Shown piece by piece: positions 33,905 through 42,394 of a DNA stretch of 64,000 nucleotides (position 1 is the first letter of the stretch; every line of letters starts with the position of its first letter). A model generated the notes under the pieces. It was not told the DNA's origin, searched no databases, and saw only the letters and a program-made list of their open reading frames with translations. The stretch covers positions 100,073 to 164,072 of the forward strand of contig NZ_WMIC01000012.1 in NCBI RefSeq assembly GCF_009711135.1. The letters run 5' to 3'. Source of the DNA: Flavobacterium sp. LC2016-01. GTDB lineage: Bacteria > Bacteroidota > Bacteroidia > Flavobacteriales > Flavobacteriaceae. The position numbers were made by a program, and so were the translations under genes.

Positions 33905-33924
33905 AAACTTCACTTATCCAGCAA

Positions 33925-35889
33925 TTACAAATCAAACTCATCATCAACAGCCAAAGAATCATTTTTGACCGCAGTTGAATCCGGCGCTTTGATTTTAATT
34001 AAAGAACGCGCGTTTCCTGAAATATAAACCGGCAATTGTCCAAGTGTGTCTTCAGGAACTAACAGACCTCGGCGGAACATTAAATTCTTTAAGAACTTTT
34101 GATTCTTTAAGGCGTAATCTTTCAAATTACCTTGATCATTAAATTGATACATGAATTTTCTTGGTTTCGGAATTATTGTTGCCAAATATAAGCATTCATC
34201 CACATTTAAATCTGAAGGACTTTTTTGGAAATAAAAATGACTCGCTTCGCCAACTCCGTAAACATTTGGTCCCCATTCGATAATGTTGAAATACACTTCC
34301 AGCATTCTTTCCTTGCTTACAATTCGGTTGTTTTCTAAAATGTAAACCAATAGAATTTCTTCCAGCTTTCGCGAAAGCGTCTTTTCTCGCGTCAAAAACA
34401 CATTTTTAATCAATTGCATGCTGATTGTACTTGCACCGCGCGAGAATTTTTTAGTTCTGATGTTTTTTAGAATAGACTGTTTGAAAGCTTCATTTATAAA
34501 GCCACGATGCGAAAAAAACGATGGATCTTCAGTCGTTAAAACGCATTTCCTCAAATAAGGTGAAATTTGATCTAAAGGCGTGTAATTCGGATTTGCATTT
34601 CCAACTAAAATTGGCCGCTGCAAAACGTTTTGAATAATCGCACGATACACAAATTCGCCATTTAGTTTGTTCAAATCGGCTTCGCCGTATTTAGTGATTC
34701 GTAAATCTTCTTTGTTGAGTTTACTGTCAAAAACAAGCGTATTTGGTTTGTTTTTGTTGAATTTGAAATCCAGTTTATAATCAAAATTACCGGTTGCCTG
34801 CATTCCTTGAAAATGAGTAAATAAACCATCAGGAAGTGAAACAATAAAATCCTGCGCCTTCATTTTTGGAATATCAACTTTCAGTGTATAAACGGTATCT
34901 TTTTCAGTATCGTAAGAAACATATGGGCGCAGTTTTATTTTATTCAGCGTCATTGTTGAAGTGCTGTCAATCGAAATAAAATCATTCCCTAACAAAAAGC
35001 GGTAATCAAAACGGGCATTTTTGATCACAACATCTTTGCTGGCAATTTTTGGGTGATTAATTTTTAAATTGGTAATCGAAGTGAAACCGTCAATATGAAG
35101 TTCACTGCCGCTTTTGTCAATTTTTTCGACATTTAAGCGGATCGAATCAAAGCTGGCTTTTAAGTTGTATCGTTCATCAAGATAAGGAACTTTAATTGCT
35201 CCAGTGTCTAAATTAAAAAAGCGAATATCAGCTTTTTGATTTCTTGGATCAGCAAATCCTTTTAAATTCCATTTCTGATCAAAATCTTTGCTTACCACAT
35301 GAATATTGGTTTCAAGCTGTTTGTTGTCTAAAACCAGTTTGTTGATTGCGACATTCGTTTTTTTGCCATTATCGTCAATTTTGAATTGGAAGTTTTCCAA
35401 ATTCATATCAGTCGGAACGAGATTCAGTAATTTCGAGATAATTCGGTAAGCAAAAGCACCGTATTTACGTTTTTCACTTTTTTCAGTATCGTCGCTGTTT
35501 CTTTTTAAGAAGGCATCGAAGTTGCGAATTTTTCCTTTTTTGACTAATTGGACATAACCATTATTGACTTTTAAAGTTCCAACCTGAACATCGCCAATCA
35601 ATAAATTGCTTAGACTGATGCTCGTTTCAATTTTTTCAATTTTAAAAAGTGTGTCGGCATTTTTAGGAACCAAAACGACATCTGTTAATTTAATAGTTGA
35701 TAAACCGTTAAAAGAGGCTTCTTTAATAGAAAAATCGCTGTTGTAGTCAACCGCCATTTTATGGGTAACTTTTGCAATGGCTTGTTTTAAAAGTGAATCG
35801 CGAAAAAAGTATAACCCGATGCAAAGCAAAACTAATAATACAGCAAGTATTTTTAGCGCTTTGAATATTTTTTGTTTTGGAAAATTCAT
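33925..35889 (-). CDS. Monofunctional transglycosylase (GT51) with AsmA-like N-terminus
   Basis: This 654-residue protein has one N-terminal membrane helix (LKILAVLLVLLCIGLYFF), an AsmA-like beta region (about 50-400), and a GT51 peptidoglycan glycosyltransferase domain (about 410-590) with the catalytic glutamate in TTEDPSFFSHRGF and GASTISMQLIKNVFL. There is no transpeptidase domain. It would polymerise glycan strands from lipid II in the periplasm. It is the last gene of the esterase-radA operon, 20 bases after radA. Confidence 0.88.
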   Translation of the reverse strand: MNFPKQKIFKALKILAVLLVLLCIGLYFFRDSLLKQAIAKVTHKMAVDYNSDFSIKEASFNGLSTIKLTDVVLVPKNADTLFKIEKIETSISLSNLLIGDVQVGTLKVNNGYVQLVKKGKIRNFDAFLKRNSDDTEKSEKRKYGAFAYRIISKLLNLVPTDMNLENFQFKIDDNGKKTNVAINKLVLDNKQLETNIHVVSKDFDQKWNLKGFADPRNQKADIRFFNLDTGAIKVPYLDERYNLKASFDSIRLNVEKIDKSGSELHIDGFTSITNLKINHPKIASKDVVIKNARFDYRFLLGNDFISIDSTSTMTLNKIKLRPYVSYDTEKDTVYTLKVDIPKMKAQDFIVSLPDGLFTHFQGMQATGNFDYKLDFKFNKNKPNTLVFDSKLNKEDLRITKYGEADLNKLNGEFVYRAIIQNVLQRPILVGNANPNYTPLDQISPYLRKCVLTTEDPSFFSHRGFINEAFKQSILKNIRTKKFSRGASTISMQLIKNVFLTREKTLSRKLEEILLVYILENNRIVSKERMLEVYFNIIEWGPNVYGVGEASHFYFQKSPSDLNVDECLYLATIIPKPRKFMYQFNDQGNLKDYALKNQKFLKNLMFRRGLLVPEDTLGQLPVYISGNARSLIKIKAPDSTAVKNDSLAVDDEFDL

Positions 35890-35909
35890 AGTGGTATTTT
35901 TAATAGAAA

Positions 35910-37271
35910 TTACCCAAAAAGAATGCTGGCAACATCTTCAATTTTTGCTACAAGTTCAATTTTGATTCCTGTATTTTTTAAAGCTATTTTGTTGTATTTA
36001 GAAACAAAAATCGTGTCGAAACCTAATTTTTCGGCTTCTTGAATGCGTTGGTCAACACGGTTTACCGGACGAATTTCGCCAGACAATCCAACTTCGCCTG
36101 CAAAACAGAAACCTTTACCAACCGGAATATCTTCGTTTGATGATAAAATGGCAGCAACAACCGCAAGATCAATCGCAGGATCATCTACAGAAATTCCTCC
36201 TGTGACATTTAAGAAAACGTCTTTTGCACCCAAACGAAATCCGGCTCTTTTTTCTAAAACGGCCAAAATCATGTTGAGTCTTTTGGCATTGTAGCCAGTT
36301 GTGCTTCTTTGTGGTGTTCCGTAAACGGCTGTACTTACAAGCGACTGAATTTCGATCATCAGCGGGCGCATGCCTTCAAGTGTTGTGGCAATTGCGGTTC
36401 CTGATAATTCTTCGTCTTTGTGTGAAATCAATATTTCTGACGGGTTGCTTACTTCGCGCAAACCGCTTCCGAGCATTTCATAAATTCCAAGTTCAGAAGT
36501 GGAACCAAAACGGTTTTTCAATGAACGCAAAATTCTATAGATATGATTTCTGTCGCCTTCAAACTGAAGAACGGTATCGACCATATGTTCCAGAATTTTT
36601 GGTCCAGCGATGTTTCCGTCTTTGGTAATATGCCCAATTAAAATAACGGGAATATTGGTTTCTTTAGCGAATTTGATCAATTCGGCGGTTGTTTCTCTGA
36701 TTTGAGAAATGCTTCCAGCTGTTGATTCAATATAATCAGTATGTAAAGTCTGAATTGAATCGATGATTACGATTTCCGGCTGAATCGCTTCAATTTGTTT
36801 GAAGATATTCTGCGTTTTAGTTTCCGTTAGAATATAACAGTTGTCGCTGTTTGGCGTGATTCTTTCAGCACGCATTTTTATTTGTTTCTGACTTTCTTCT
36901 CCAGAAACATATAAAGTTTTATAAGGTAATTTTAATGAGATTTGAAGTAAAAGTGTGCTTTTTCCAATTCCAGGTTCTCCGCCTAAAAGTGTCAAAGATC
37001 CCGGAACAATGCCGCCGCCTAAAACACGATTCAATTCGCCGTCAGTAGTATCCATACGAATTTCCTGAGCCGAATCAATTTCGTCAATTTTTAACGGTCT
37101 TGGCGCTTTGTTTGTCGAAGTTGGTTCGCTTTTCCAAGCCACTTTTTCCTGCTTCTGAATAATTTCTTCAGCAATGGTATTCCATTCTTTGCATGCGTTG
37201 CACTGCCCTTGCCATTTAGAATATTGAGTGCCGCAGTTTTGGCAAAAAAAGGAAGTTTTAACTTTTGACAT
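35910..37271 (-). CDS. radA: DNA repair protein RadA
   Basis: A 453-residue RecA-like ATPase that helps branch migration in recombination repair. The order is the C4 zinc finger CQNCG...CNACK at the N-terminus, Walker A GGEPGIGKSTLL near residue 94, the RadA KNRFG motif (LKNRFGSTSELG), and the C-terminal Lon-like domain. Length is normal. The ATG overlaps the stop of the esterase gene by one base (TAATG). Confidence 0.96.
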   Translation of the reverse strand: MSKVKTSFFCQNCGTQYSKWQGQCNACKEWNTIAEEIIQKQEKVAWKSEPTSTNKAPRPLKIDEIDSAQEIRMDTTDGELNRVLGGGIVPGSLTLLGGEPGIGKSTLLLQISLKLPYKTLYVSGEESQKQIKMRAERITPNSDNCYILTETKTQNIFKQIEAIQPEIVIIDSIQTLHTDYIESTAGSISQIRETTAELIKFAKETNIPVILIGHITKDGNIAGPKILEHMVDTVLQFEGDRNHIYRILRSLKNRFGSTSELGIYEMLGSGLREVSNPSEILISHKDEELSGTAIATTLEGMRPLMIEIQSLVSTAVYGTPQRSTTGYNAKRLNMILAVLEKRAGFRLGAKDVFLNVTGGISVDDPAIDLAVVAAILSSNEDIPVGKGFCFAGEVGLSGEIRPVNRVDQRIQEAEKLGFDTIFVSKYNKIALKNTGIKIELVAKIEDVASILFG

Positions 37272-38425
37272 TATTTGGTTTTTTTAACAAGCGTATTCAT
37301 TTCGTCAATTTTCTCATACATCAAATCCTTGTTCAAATCTCCAATTGGTTCCATTTGAGAAGCATTTTGGTATTTTTTTGAAGCATGTTTAGGGTCGCCC
37401 ATTTTTTCGTACATCAAACCTAATTCATACTCACCTAACATGGCTTTTGGATAATTTACATTTCCAATTTCAGCCATTTTCCCTAATTCATCGTAAGCAT
37501 TTTTCTTTAAAATAATGTTTTCAATTACTTTAAAATCGCTCATTCTGACAGGAACTTGGTAGCCTAATATTTCTGACATTGTTGCGTATTTCTTTTCTAA
37601 ATAATCAGCATAACCTGTTTCAAGAACGGCTATTTTGTCATTGTATTCAGCAGAATTTATTGGTCTGTAAGATTCAAAAATTTGGTACAAAGCGCTCGGA
37701 ATCGAGTGCAGAACCTCAGTATAATGCGTTGCGTTTTTGAATACGTCGTATTTGTAATTTACTAACGGATTATTAGCGACTTTAATATTGCTGTTTAATT
37801 TTTCAATTGGCTCTTTTATTTTTTTAATATCACCTTCTCCTGCAGAAAGATAATAAAATATAGGTTTTTGGATTTTTGCAAATTTTTCTGCTATTCTAAC
37901 TTCCATTTTTGGTGCCAATTCAGGGCTTAAACAAATATAGGCGTTAAAAATTGGCTCTTCTTTATATAAATAAAAATTAGCAAAACTTGCCGTAATATCA
38001 TGACCAGCTATAATTCTGAAAGATGCTGTGTGGTATTTTTTTTCAATATATGGAATCAATTCGGCACCTATAAATTCAAAAAATTTCGCTCCTTTTTCAA
38101 ACGGCAGGCCTTCATTTTGATCAATTGTCGAATCGTCTTCACGTTCACCATTTTTATTTTGATGAATTCCAATAATAATCATTTCCGGAATATCATCCCA
38201 GTATGAGCCATAACTCACAGCTCCAGAAAATGGATCAAACAAATAATCTCCGTCTAAAAGATACAAAACAGGATATGTTCGATCTGATTTTTCATCGTAA
38301 GAAGGAGGAAGTCCAATTGTTATTCGTCGTTCTTCTCCCAGCTTTTCAGACTTAATATTGTCGAATTTTTTCTGAGAAAAAACAGAAACGGATATGAATG
38401 CAAGCAGTAGGTAGGCTTTTTTCAT
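37271..38425 (-). CDS. Secreted alpha/beta-hydrolase (esterase D/Fes-like) with TPR-like tail
   Basis: From the ATG at 38425 (MKKAYLLLAFISVSVFSQ, signal peptide) the protein has 384 residues. The first 260 match the esterase family of Fes/YbbA-like enzymes (YPVLYLLDGDYLFDP, MIIIGIHQNKNGERE, IIAGHDITASFA). The nucleophile elbow is GHDITA, with Asp where Ser is expected, so activity is uncertain. The C-terminal part has TPR-like helices (YELGLMYEKMGDPKHASKKY). It is first in the radA operon, an unexpected partner. Confidence 0.75.
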   Translation of the reverse strand: MKKAYLLLAFISVSVFSQKKFDNIKSEKLGEERRITIGLPPSYDEKSDRTYPVLYLLDGDYLFDPFSGAVSYGSYWDDIPEMIIIGIHQNKNGEREDDSTIDQNEGLPFEKGAKFFEFIGAELIPYIEKKYHTASFRIIAGHDITASFANFYLYKEEPIFNAYICLSPELAPKMEVRIAEKFAKIQKPIFYYLSAGEGDIKKIKEPIEKLNSNIKVANNPLVNYKYDVFKNATHYTEVLHSIPSALYQIFESYRPINSAEYNDKIAVLETGYADYLEKKYATMSEILGYQVPVRMSDFKVIENIILKKNAYDELGKMAEIGNVNYPKAMLGEYELGLMYEKMGDPKHASKKYQNASQMEPIGDLNKDLMYEKIDEMNTLVKKTK

Positions 38426-38627
38426 GATTTGTGGCATTTCAGTGAATTAAAAAGTATTGAAAATAGTATGGCAATATAATACTTTATTTGCTTTTAAGTA
38501 TTTTGGGATTGAAAAAAAAGCAATGATTTCCTACGTTTAATTCGTTTTTTGATTTAAGACAATAGAAAATCTGTTTGTGCAAAATATTTTTGACAAATTA
38601 AGATTGAAAGTAAGTGTGATATACGAT

Positions 38628-38978
38628 TTACGTCAGCGAATTATCATTTTCATTTGGGAAAATGATCCATGGCTTGAAGGTTTTAGCTTCTTCAAATTCC
38701 AAGGTTGCATAGGATATAATGATAATAATGTCGTCTTTTTGAACCTTTCTTGCGGCCGGGCCGTTAAGAGTGATTTCGCCTGAATTTTTTATACCTTTTA
38801 TAGCATAAGTTTCAAAACGCTCGCCATTATTAATGTTAACAATAGATACTTTTTCGCCTTCAATAATATTTGAGGCCTCTAGAAGAGTTTCATCAATAGT
38901 AATACTGCCAATATAATTTAAATCAGCTCCAGTAACTTTTACTCGATGAATTTTTGATTTTATAACTTGAATTTGCAT
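38628..38978 (-). CDS. panD: Aspartate 1-decarboxylase
   Basis: Makes beta-alanine from aspartate for pantothenate. The 116-residue precursor cleaves itself between Gly24 and Ser25 (YIGSITID), which creates the pyruvoyl cofactor. Lys9, Tyr22 and the NGPAARK loop are also present. It begins 14 bases after panC on the same strand, so the two form a panC-panD operon. The plus-strand open frame inside it is a shadow. Confidence 0.96.
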   Translation of the reverse strand: MQIQVIKSKIHRVKVTGADLNYIGSITIDETLLEASNIIEGEKVSIVNINNGERFETYAIKGIKNSGEITLNGPAARKVQKDDIIIIISYATLEFEEAKTFKPWIIFPNENDNSLT

Positions 38979-38992
38979 GCAGCAAAGGTAAT

Positions 38993-39841
38993 TTAATTTA
39001 ATGAAATGGTGTCAATTAACCTTATAGAATTAACAAATACCGCTATAAATGCACGGTATTTTTTGTCTATAATTTTATGATCAATTGGTAATAATGTAGA
39101 TTCGTCAGCAATTACAAAATACTCAAGTTCAAATCTAGGATTGTCCTTGAAAGCATCTTCGACAAATTTGATGGTTTCTTCGGGAGTACCTTTTTGGAAT
39201 ATTTCCTTGGCCTCAGTAATTACTTTGTATATAATTGAAGCTTCTTTTCTTTCTTCGGCAGAAAGACGCTCATTTCTAGAACTCATCGCTAAAAGGTTCT
39301 CTTCTCTAAAAATGGGACAGCCAATAACATTTACAGGCAAATTATTTTTTTCGACTAGTTTTTTAACAATTTGAAGCTGCTGAAAATCCTTTTCTCCAAA
39401 GTAGGCATTTGTAGGAGTTACGATTTCAAAAAGACGTTTTACAATAGTTCCGACTCCGTTAAAATGTCCTGGTCTGAATTTTCCTTCCATCTGATTTTCT
39501 AATCCGTCAAAATCAAATGTTTGCGAAATTGTGTTTCCTTCATAAATATCTTCGACAGAAGGAGCGTATAAAATTATTTTGTCACTTAATCCTCTCATTT
39601 TTTTTACATCTTCTTCAAGAGTGCGAGGGTATTTTTCTAAATCTTCTGGATTATTGAACTGAGTAGGGTTTACGAAAATACTTACAACGGTATCGTTGTT
39701 TTCCTTAAGTGATCGCTGCATTAAAGCCAGATGCCCTTGGTGTAAAGCCCCCATGGTTGGTACAAATCCGATAGTTGAACTTGCTGTTTTGATAGTTTTT
39801 AAATAGGCTATCAGGGCTACTTTACCGTAAAAAATATGCAT
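38993..39841 (-). CDS. panC: Pantothenate synthetase
   Basis: Joins pantoate and beta-alanine with ATP. The 282-residue protein has FVPTMGALHQGHLALM with the HxGH motif, FVNPTQF, and MSSRNERLS (KMSKS counterpart). It is transcribed with panD. The promoter region is shared with the divergent GlgA-like operon and contains a 13-bp inverted repeat. panB is not in the window. Confidence 0.96.
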   Translation of the reverse strand: MHIFYGKVALIAYLKTIKTASSTIGFVPTMGALHQGHLALMQRSLKENNDTVVSIFVNPTQFNNPEDLEKYPRTLEEDVKKMRGLSDKIILYAPSVEDIYEGNTISQTFDFDGLENQMEGKFRPGHFNGVGTIVKRLFEIVTPTNAYFGEKDFQQLQIVKKLVEKNNLPVNVIGCPIFREENLLAMSSRNERLSAEERKEASIIYKVITEAKEIFQKGTPEETIKFVEDAFKDNPRFELEYFVIADESTLLPIDHKIIDKKYRAFIAVFVNSIRLIDTISLN

Positions 39842-39853
39842 GTCGGTATTATT

Positions 39854-39911
39854 AAAATTTTATGCAAACATAATATATTAGTTATAAACTGCATAAAATT
39901 TTGTAATTTTG
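39854..39911. promoter_or_regulatory. Divergent promoters with a 13-bp inverted repeat
   Basis: The minus-strand TATGTTTG box for panC is at 39865-39872, and the plus-strand TAATTTTG box for the GlgA-like operon is at 39904-39911. AAAATTTTATGCA (39854-39866) and TGCATAAAATTTT (39890-39902) are perfect arms with a 23-base spacer. The first arm touches the panC box, and the second ends one base before the plus-strand box. A joint operator is possible. Confidence 0.6.
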
Positions 39912-39949
39912 CAACGTTTTTATTACCAAAAATTAAGTAAAATACTATT

Positions 39950-40756
39950 ATGAAAGATAAGAGGATATTATATGTATCATCTGAAGTCGTGCCTTATTTG
40001 GCTGAAAATGAGGTTTCTTTAATGTCGTATGACGTTCCAAAAATGATTAACGATCAAGGAGGTCAGATAAGAATTTTCATGCCAAGATATGGAAATATCA
40101 ACGAAAGAAGACATCAATTACACGAAGTGATCAGGCTTTCTGGAATGAATTTGGTAGTGAATGATTTAGATATGCCATTGATTATTAAAGTCGCTTCAAT
40201 TCCGAAAGAAAGAATTCAGGTTTATTTTATTGATAATGACGAGTATTTTAAACGTAAAGCAACTTTTGCAGACGAAGAAGGCGCATTATATCCTGATAAT
40301 GATGAGCGTGCTATATTTTTTGCCAAAGGAGTTGTTGAAACAGTTAAAAAATTGAACTGGGTTCCAGATATTATTCATGTTCATGGCTGGCTTGCAGCGA
40401 TGCTTCCTATATATATGAAGCATTATTATAAAAATGAAGCTTTGTTTTCTGAAACTAAAATTGTTACATCGGTTTACGGACAGTCTTTCGATGAGAACTT
40501 AGATATGGAAATGATCAACAAAGTTAAATTTGACGGTGTGCCTCATGAATCTGTTTCTGACTTGGAAGTTCCTAATTATGAGAATATATTAAAAGCAAGT
40601 ATATTACATTCAGATGCTGTAATTATCGCCTCTGAAAATGTTTCCCCAAGTTTAACAAAATTTATAGAATCTTCAGGAAAACCTTTTTTACCTTTCGGCC
40701 CGAAAGATGCATTCGCTGAGGCGTATACAAATTTCTACAGAAAAATGGGTCTTTAA
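39950..40756 (+). CDS. Glycogen/starch synthase N-domain-like protein
   Basis: This 268-residue protein matches the N-terminal GT5 domain of glycogen synthase (ILYVSSEVVPYL at the start, DIIHVHGWLAAMLP near residue 142) but ends where the second Rossmann domain should begin. The KTGGLA nucleotide-sugar motif of GlgA is replaced by AENEVS (residues 18-23), so the key lysine is missing. It is probably not a working synthase and may be regulatory or structural. It heads an operon with DUF4270 and glmS, and I recall this order from other Bacteroidota. Confidence 0.8.
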   Translation: MKDKRILYVSSEVVPYLAENEVSLMSYDVPKMINDQGGQIRIFMPRYGNINERRHQLHEVIRLSGMNLVVNDLDMPLIIKVASIPKERIQVYFIDNDEYFKRKATFADEEGALYPDNDERAIFFAKGVVETVKKLNWVPDIIHVHGWLAAMLPIYMKHYYKNEALFSETKIVTSVYGQSFDENLDMEMINKVKFDGVPHESVSDLEVPNYENILKASILHSDAVIIASENVSPSLTKFIESSGKPFLPFGPKDAFAEAYTNFYRKMGL

Positions 40757-40774
40757 TTAATTTTAAATTTAAAC

Positions 40775-42385
40775 ATGTATAATACTTCTTTTATTAAGAA
40801 AATTCTAATAGCGGCAACGGTTGTTTTTTTATATTCCTGTGATAGAGATTTTAATGCGATAGGCGATGAGTTAATTGGGGATAATCATTTTGATTTGACG
40901 CCTGAGAAATACGATGTTTTAGCCTATAATCAAGAAATAACGCCTGTTCAGTCAAACGGTTTGGCAACAAATGTTTTGGGTATTTACGATAACCCTGTTA
41001 TGGGGACAACGACTGGTAATTATGCGACTCAGGTTGCTTTGTCTGAATATGCTCCTACAATTGGTGAAGCTCCTGTTATTGAGAGTGTGACTTTGAGTGT
41101 TCCTTATTTTAATCATGTTACGGCTACTGATGCTACTACTGGTGCACGTACTTTTGCTTTAGATTCTATTTTTGGAGACCCAAAAGGAAAGCTTGATTTA
41201 AGTGTTTACGAATCTGGAGTTCAAATGCGAAGCAGTTTTTTTGATAATGGTACGCAATTGCCTCAATTGTATTATACAGATGAAAATACAACTTTTGATA
41301 CATATAAAATTGGAGAAAAGTTAAATAATTCAAGTGATAAAAGTCAAAATACAGAGTTCTTTTTTAATAATGCTGAAATAACAGACAAAACTGTTGATGC
41401 CAGTGGAAAAGAAACATCGACAAAAGTGGCACCAGAAATGCGATTGATGTTAGATACTGTATTTTTTAAGAAAAAAATTCTGCAGGCTCCTGCTGAAAAA
41501 TTATCGTCAGCAACGGTGTTTCAGGATTATTTTAGAGGATTATATTTCAAAGTGGCAAGATCAACAGGCGGGCCTGCTAATATGGCTTTGATTGATTTTG
41601 CAAAGGCAGGTAAAATTGTTGTTAAATACAAAGCAAAAACCGCAATTACTACTGATGCTCCTGAAACAATGGAAGAGAAGACTATTACGATTAATTTGAC
41701 TGGAGCAACGGCAAGTCTGCAGCAAGATGCGAAGAGTGTAAATTATACAAATGCAATATCAGACGGAAATATCAACAGAACCGACGGCGATGAAAGTCTT
41801 TATATTAAAGGAGGACAAGGATCTGTTGCTGTAATAGAGTTGAATGGCTTTGCGTCTAAGTTGGCTGAGATTAGAACTAAAAATTGGCTTGTAAATGAGG
41901 CGAATTTAGTTTTCTATATTGATACTGATAAAATGGGGGTAAAAGATGGCAGCGGTTTTCAAGCCGAAGAACCAAAAAGAGTTTATCTTTATGATTTGAC
42001 CAATAATGTGCCTTTAATTGATTATTCTGATGGTACTTCTACTGCACTTGCAAATGATCCTAAAGCTACAAAATATGTTTTTGGCGGTATTATCAATATT
42101 GATGCTACAAGTAAGCGTGGTACTTATTATAAAGTAAGAATTACGAATCATATTCGAAATCTTATAAAAGATGCTACAGCAACGAACGTGAAACTAGGTT
42201 TAGTTGTTACTGAAGACATTGGGGTGATTACTTCAAATAAATTAAAATTAAAAAACAACGTTATTTCAGAAGCGCCGAGAGGTTCGGTTATGGGACCGTT
42301 AGGAACTGTGCTTTATGGTGGAAAATCAACCGTTGCAGAAGCTAAGAGACTGAGACTCGAAATTTACTACACGAAACCAAATTAA
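40775..42385 (+). CDS. DUF4270 lipoprotein
   Basis: A lipoprotein signal (MYNTSFIKKILIAATVVFLYSC, Cys22) is followed by DRDFNAIGDELIGDNHFDL, typical for DUF4270. The 536-residue protein is rich in beta strands and Asp/Thr and probably sits in the outer membrane or periplasm. Function unknown. It starts 18 bases after the GlgA-like gene, and glmS follows after nine bases, so the three form one transcript. Confidence 0.88.
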   Translation: MYNTSFIKKILIAATVVFLYSCDRDFNAIGDELIGDNHFDLTPEKYDVLAYNQEITPVQSNGLATNVLGIYDNPVMGTTTGNYATQVALSEYAPTIGEAPVIESVTLSVPYFNHVTATDATTGARTFALDSIFGDPKGKLDLSVYESGVQMRSSFFDNGTQLPQLYYTDENTTFDTYKIGEKLNNSSDKSQNTEFFFNNAEITDKTVDASGKETSTKVAPEMRLMLDTVFFKKKILQAPAEKLSSATVFQDYFRGLYFKVARSTGGPANMALIDFAKAGKIVVKYKAKTAITTDAPETMEEKTITINLTGATASLQQDAKSVNYTNAISDGNINRTDGDESLYIKGGQGSVAVIELNGFASKLAEIRTKNWLVNEANLVFYIDTDKMGVKDGSGFQAEEPKRVYLYDLTNNVPLIDYSDGTSTALANDPKATKYVFGGIINIDATSKRGTYYKVRITNHIRNLIKDATATNVKLGLVVTEDIGVITSNKLKLKNNVISEAPRGSVMGPLGTVLYGGKSTVAEAKRLRLEIYYTKPN

Positions 42386-42394
42386 TAAATATAT

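Noticed and set aside
38577..38783. Plus-strand open frame antisense to panD
   Set aside because: Shadow of panD with no independent coding signal.
42386..42394. glmS ribozyme or riboswitch before glmS
   Set aside because: Only nine bases separate the genes, too few for such an RNA.
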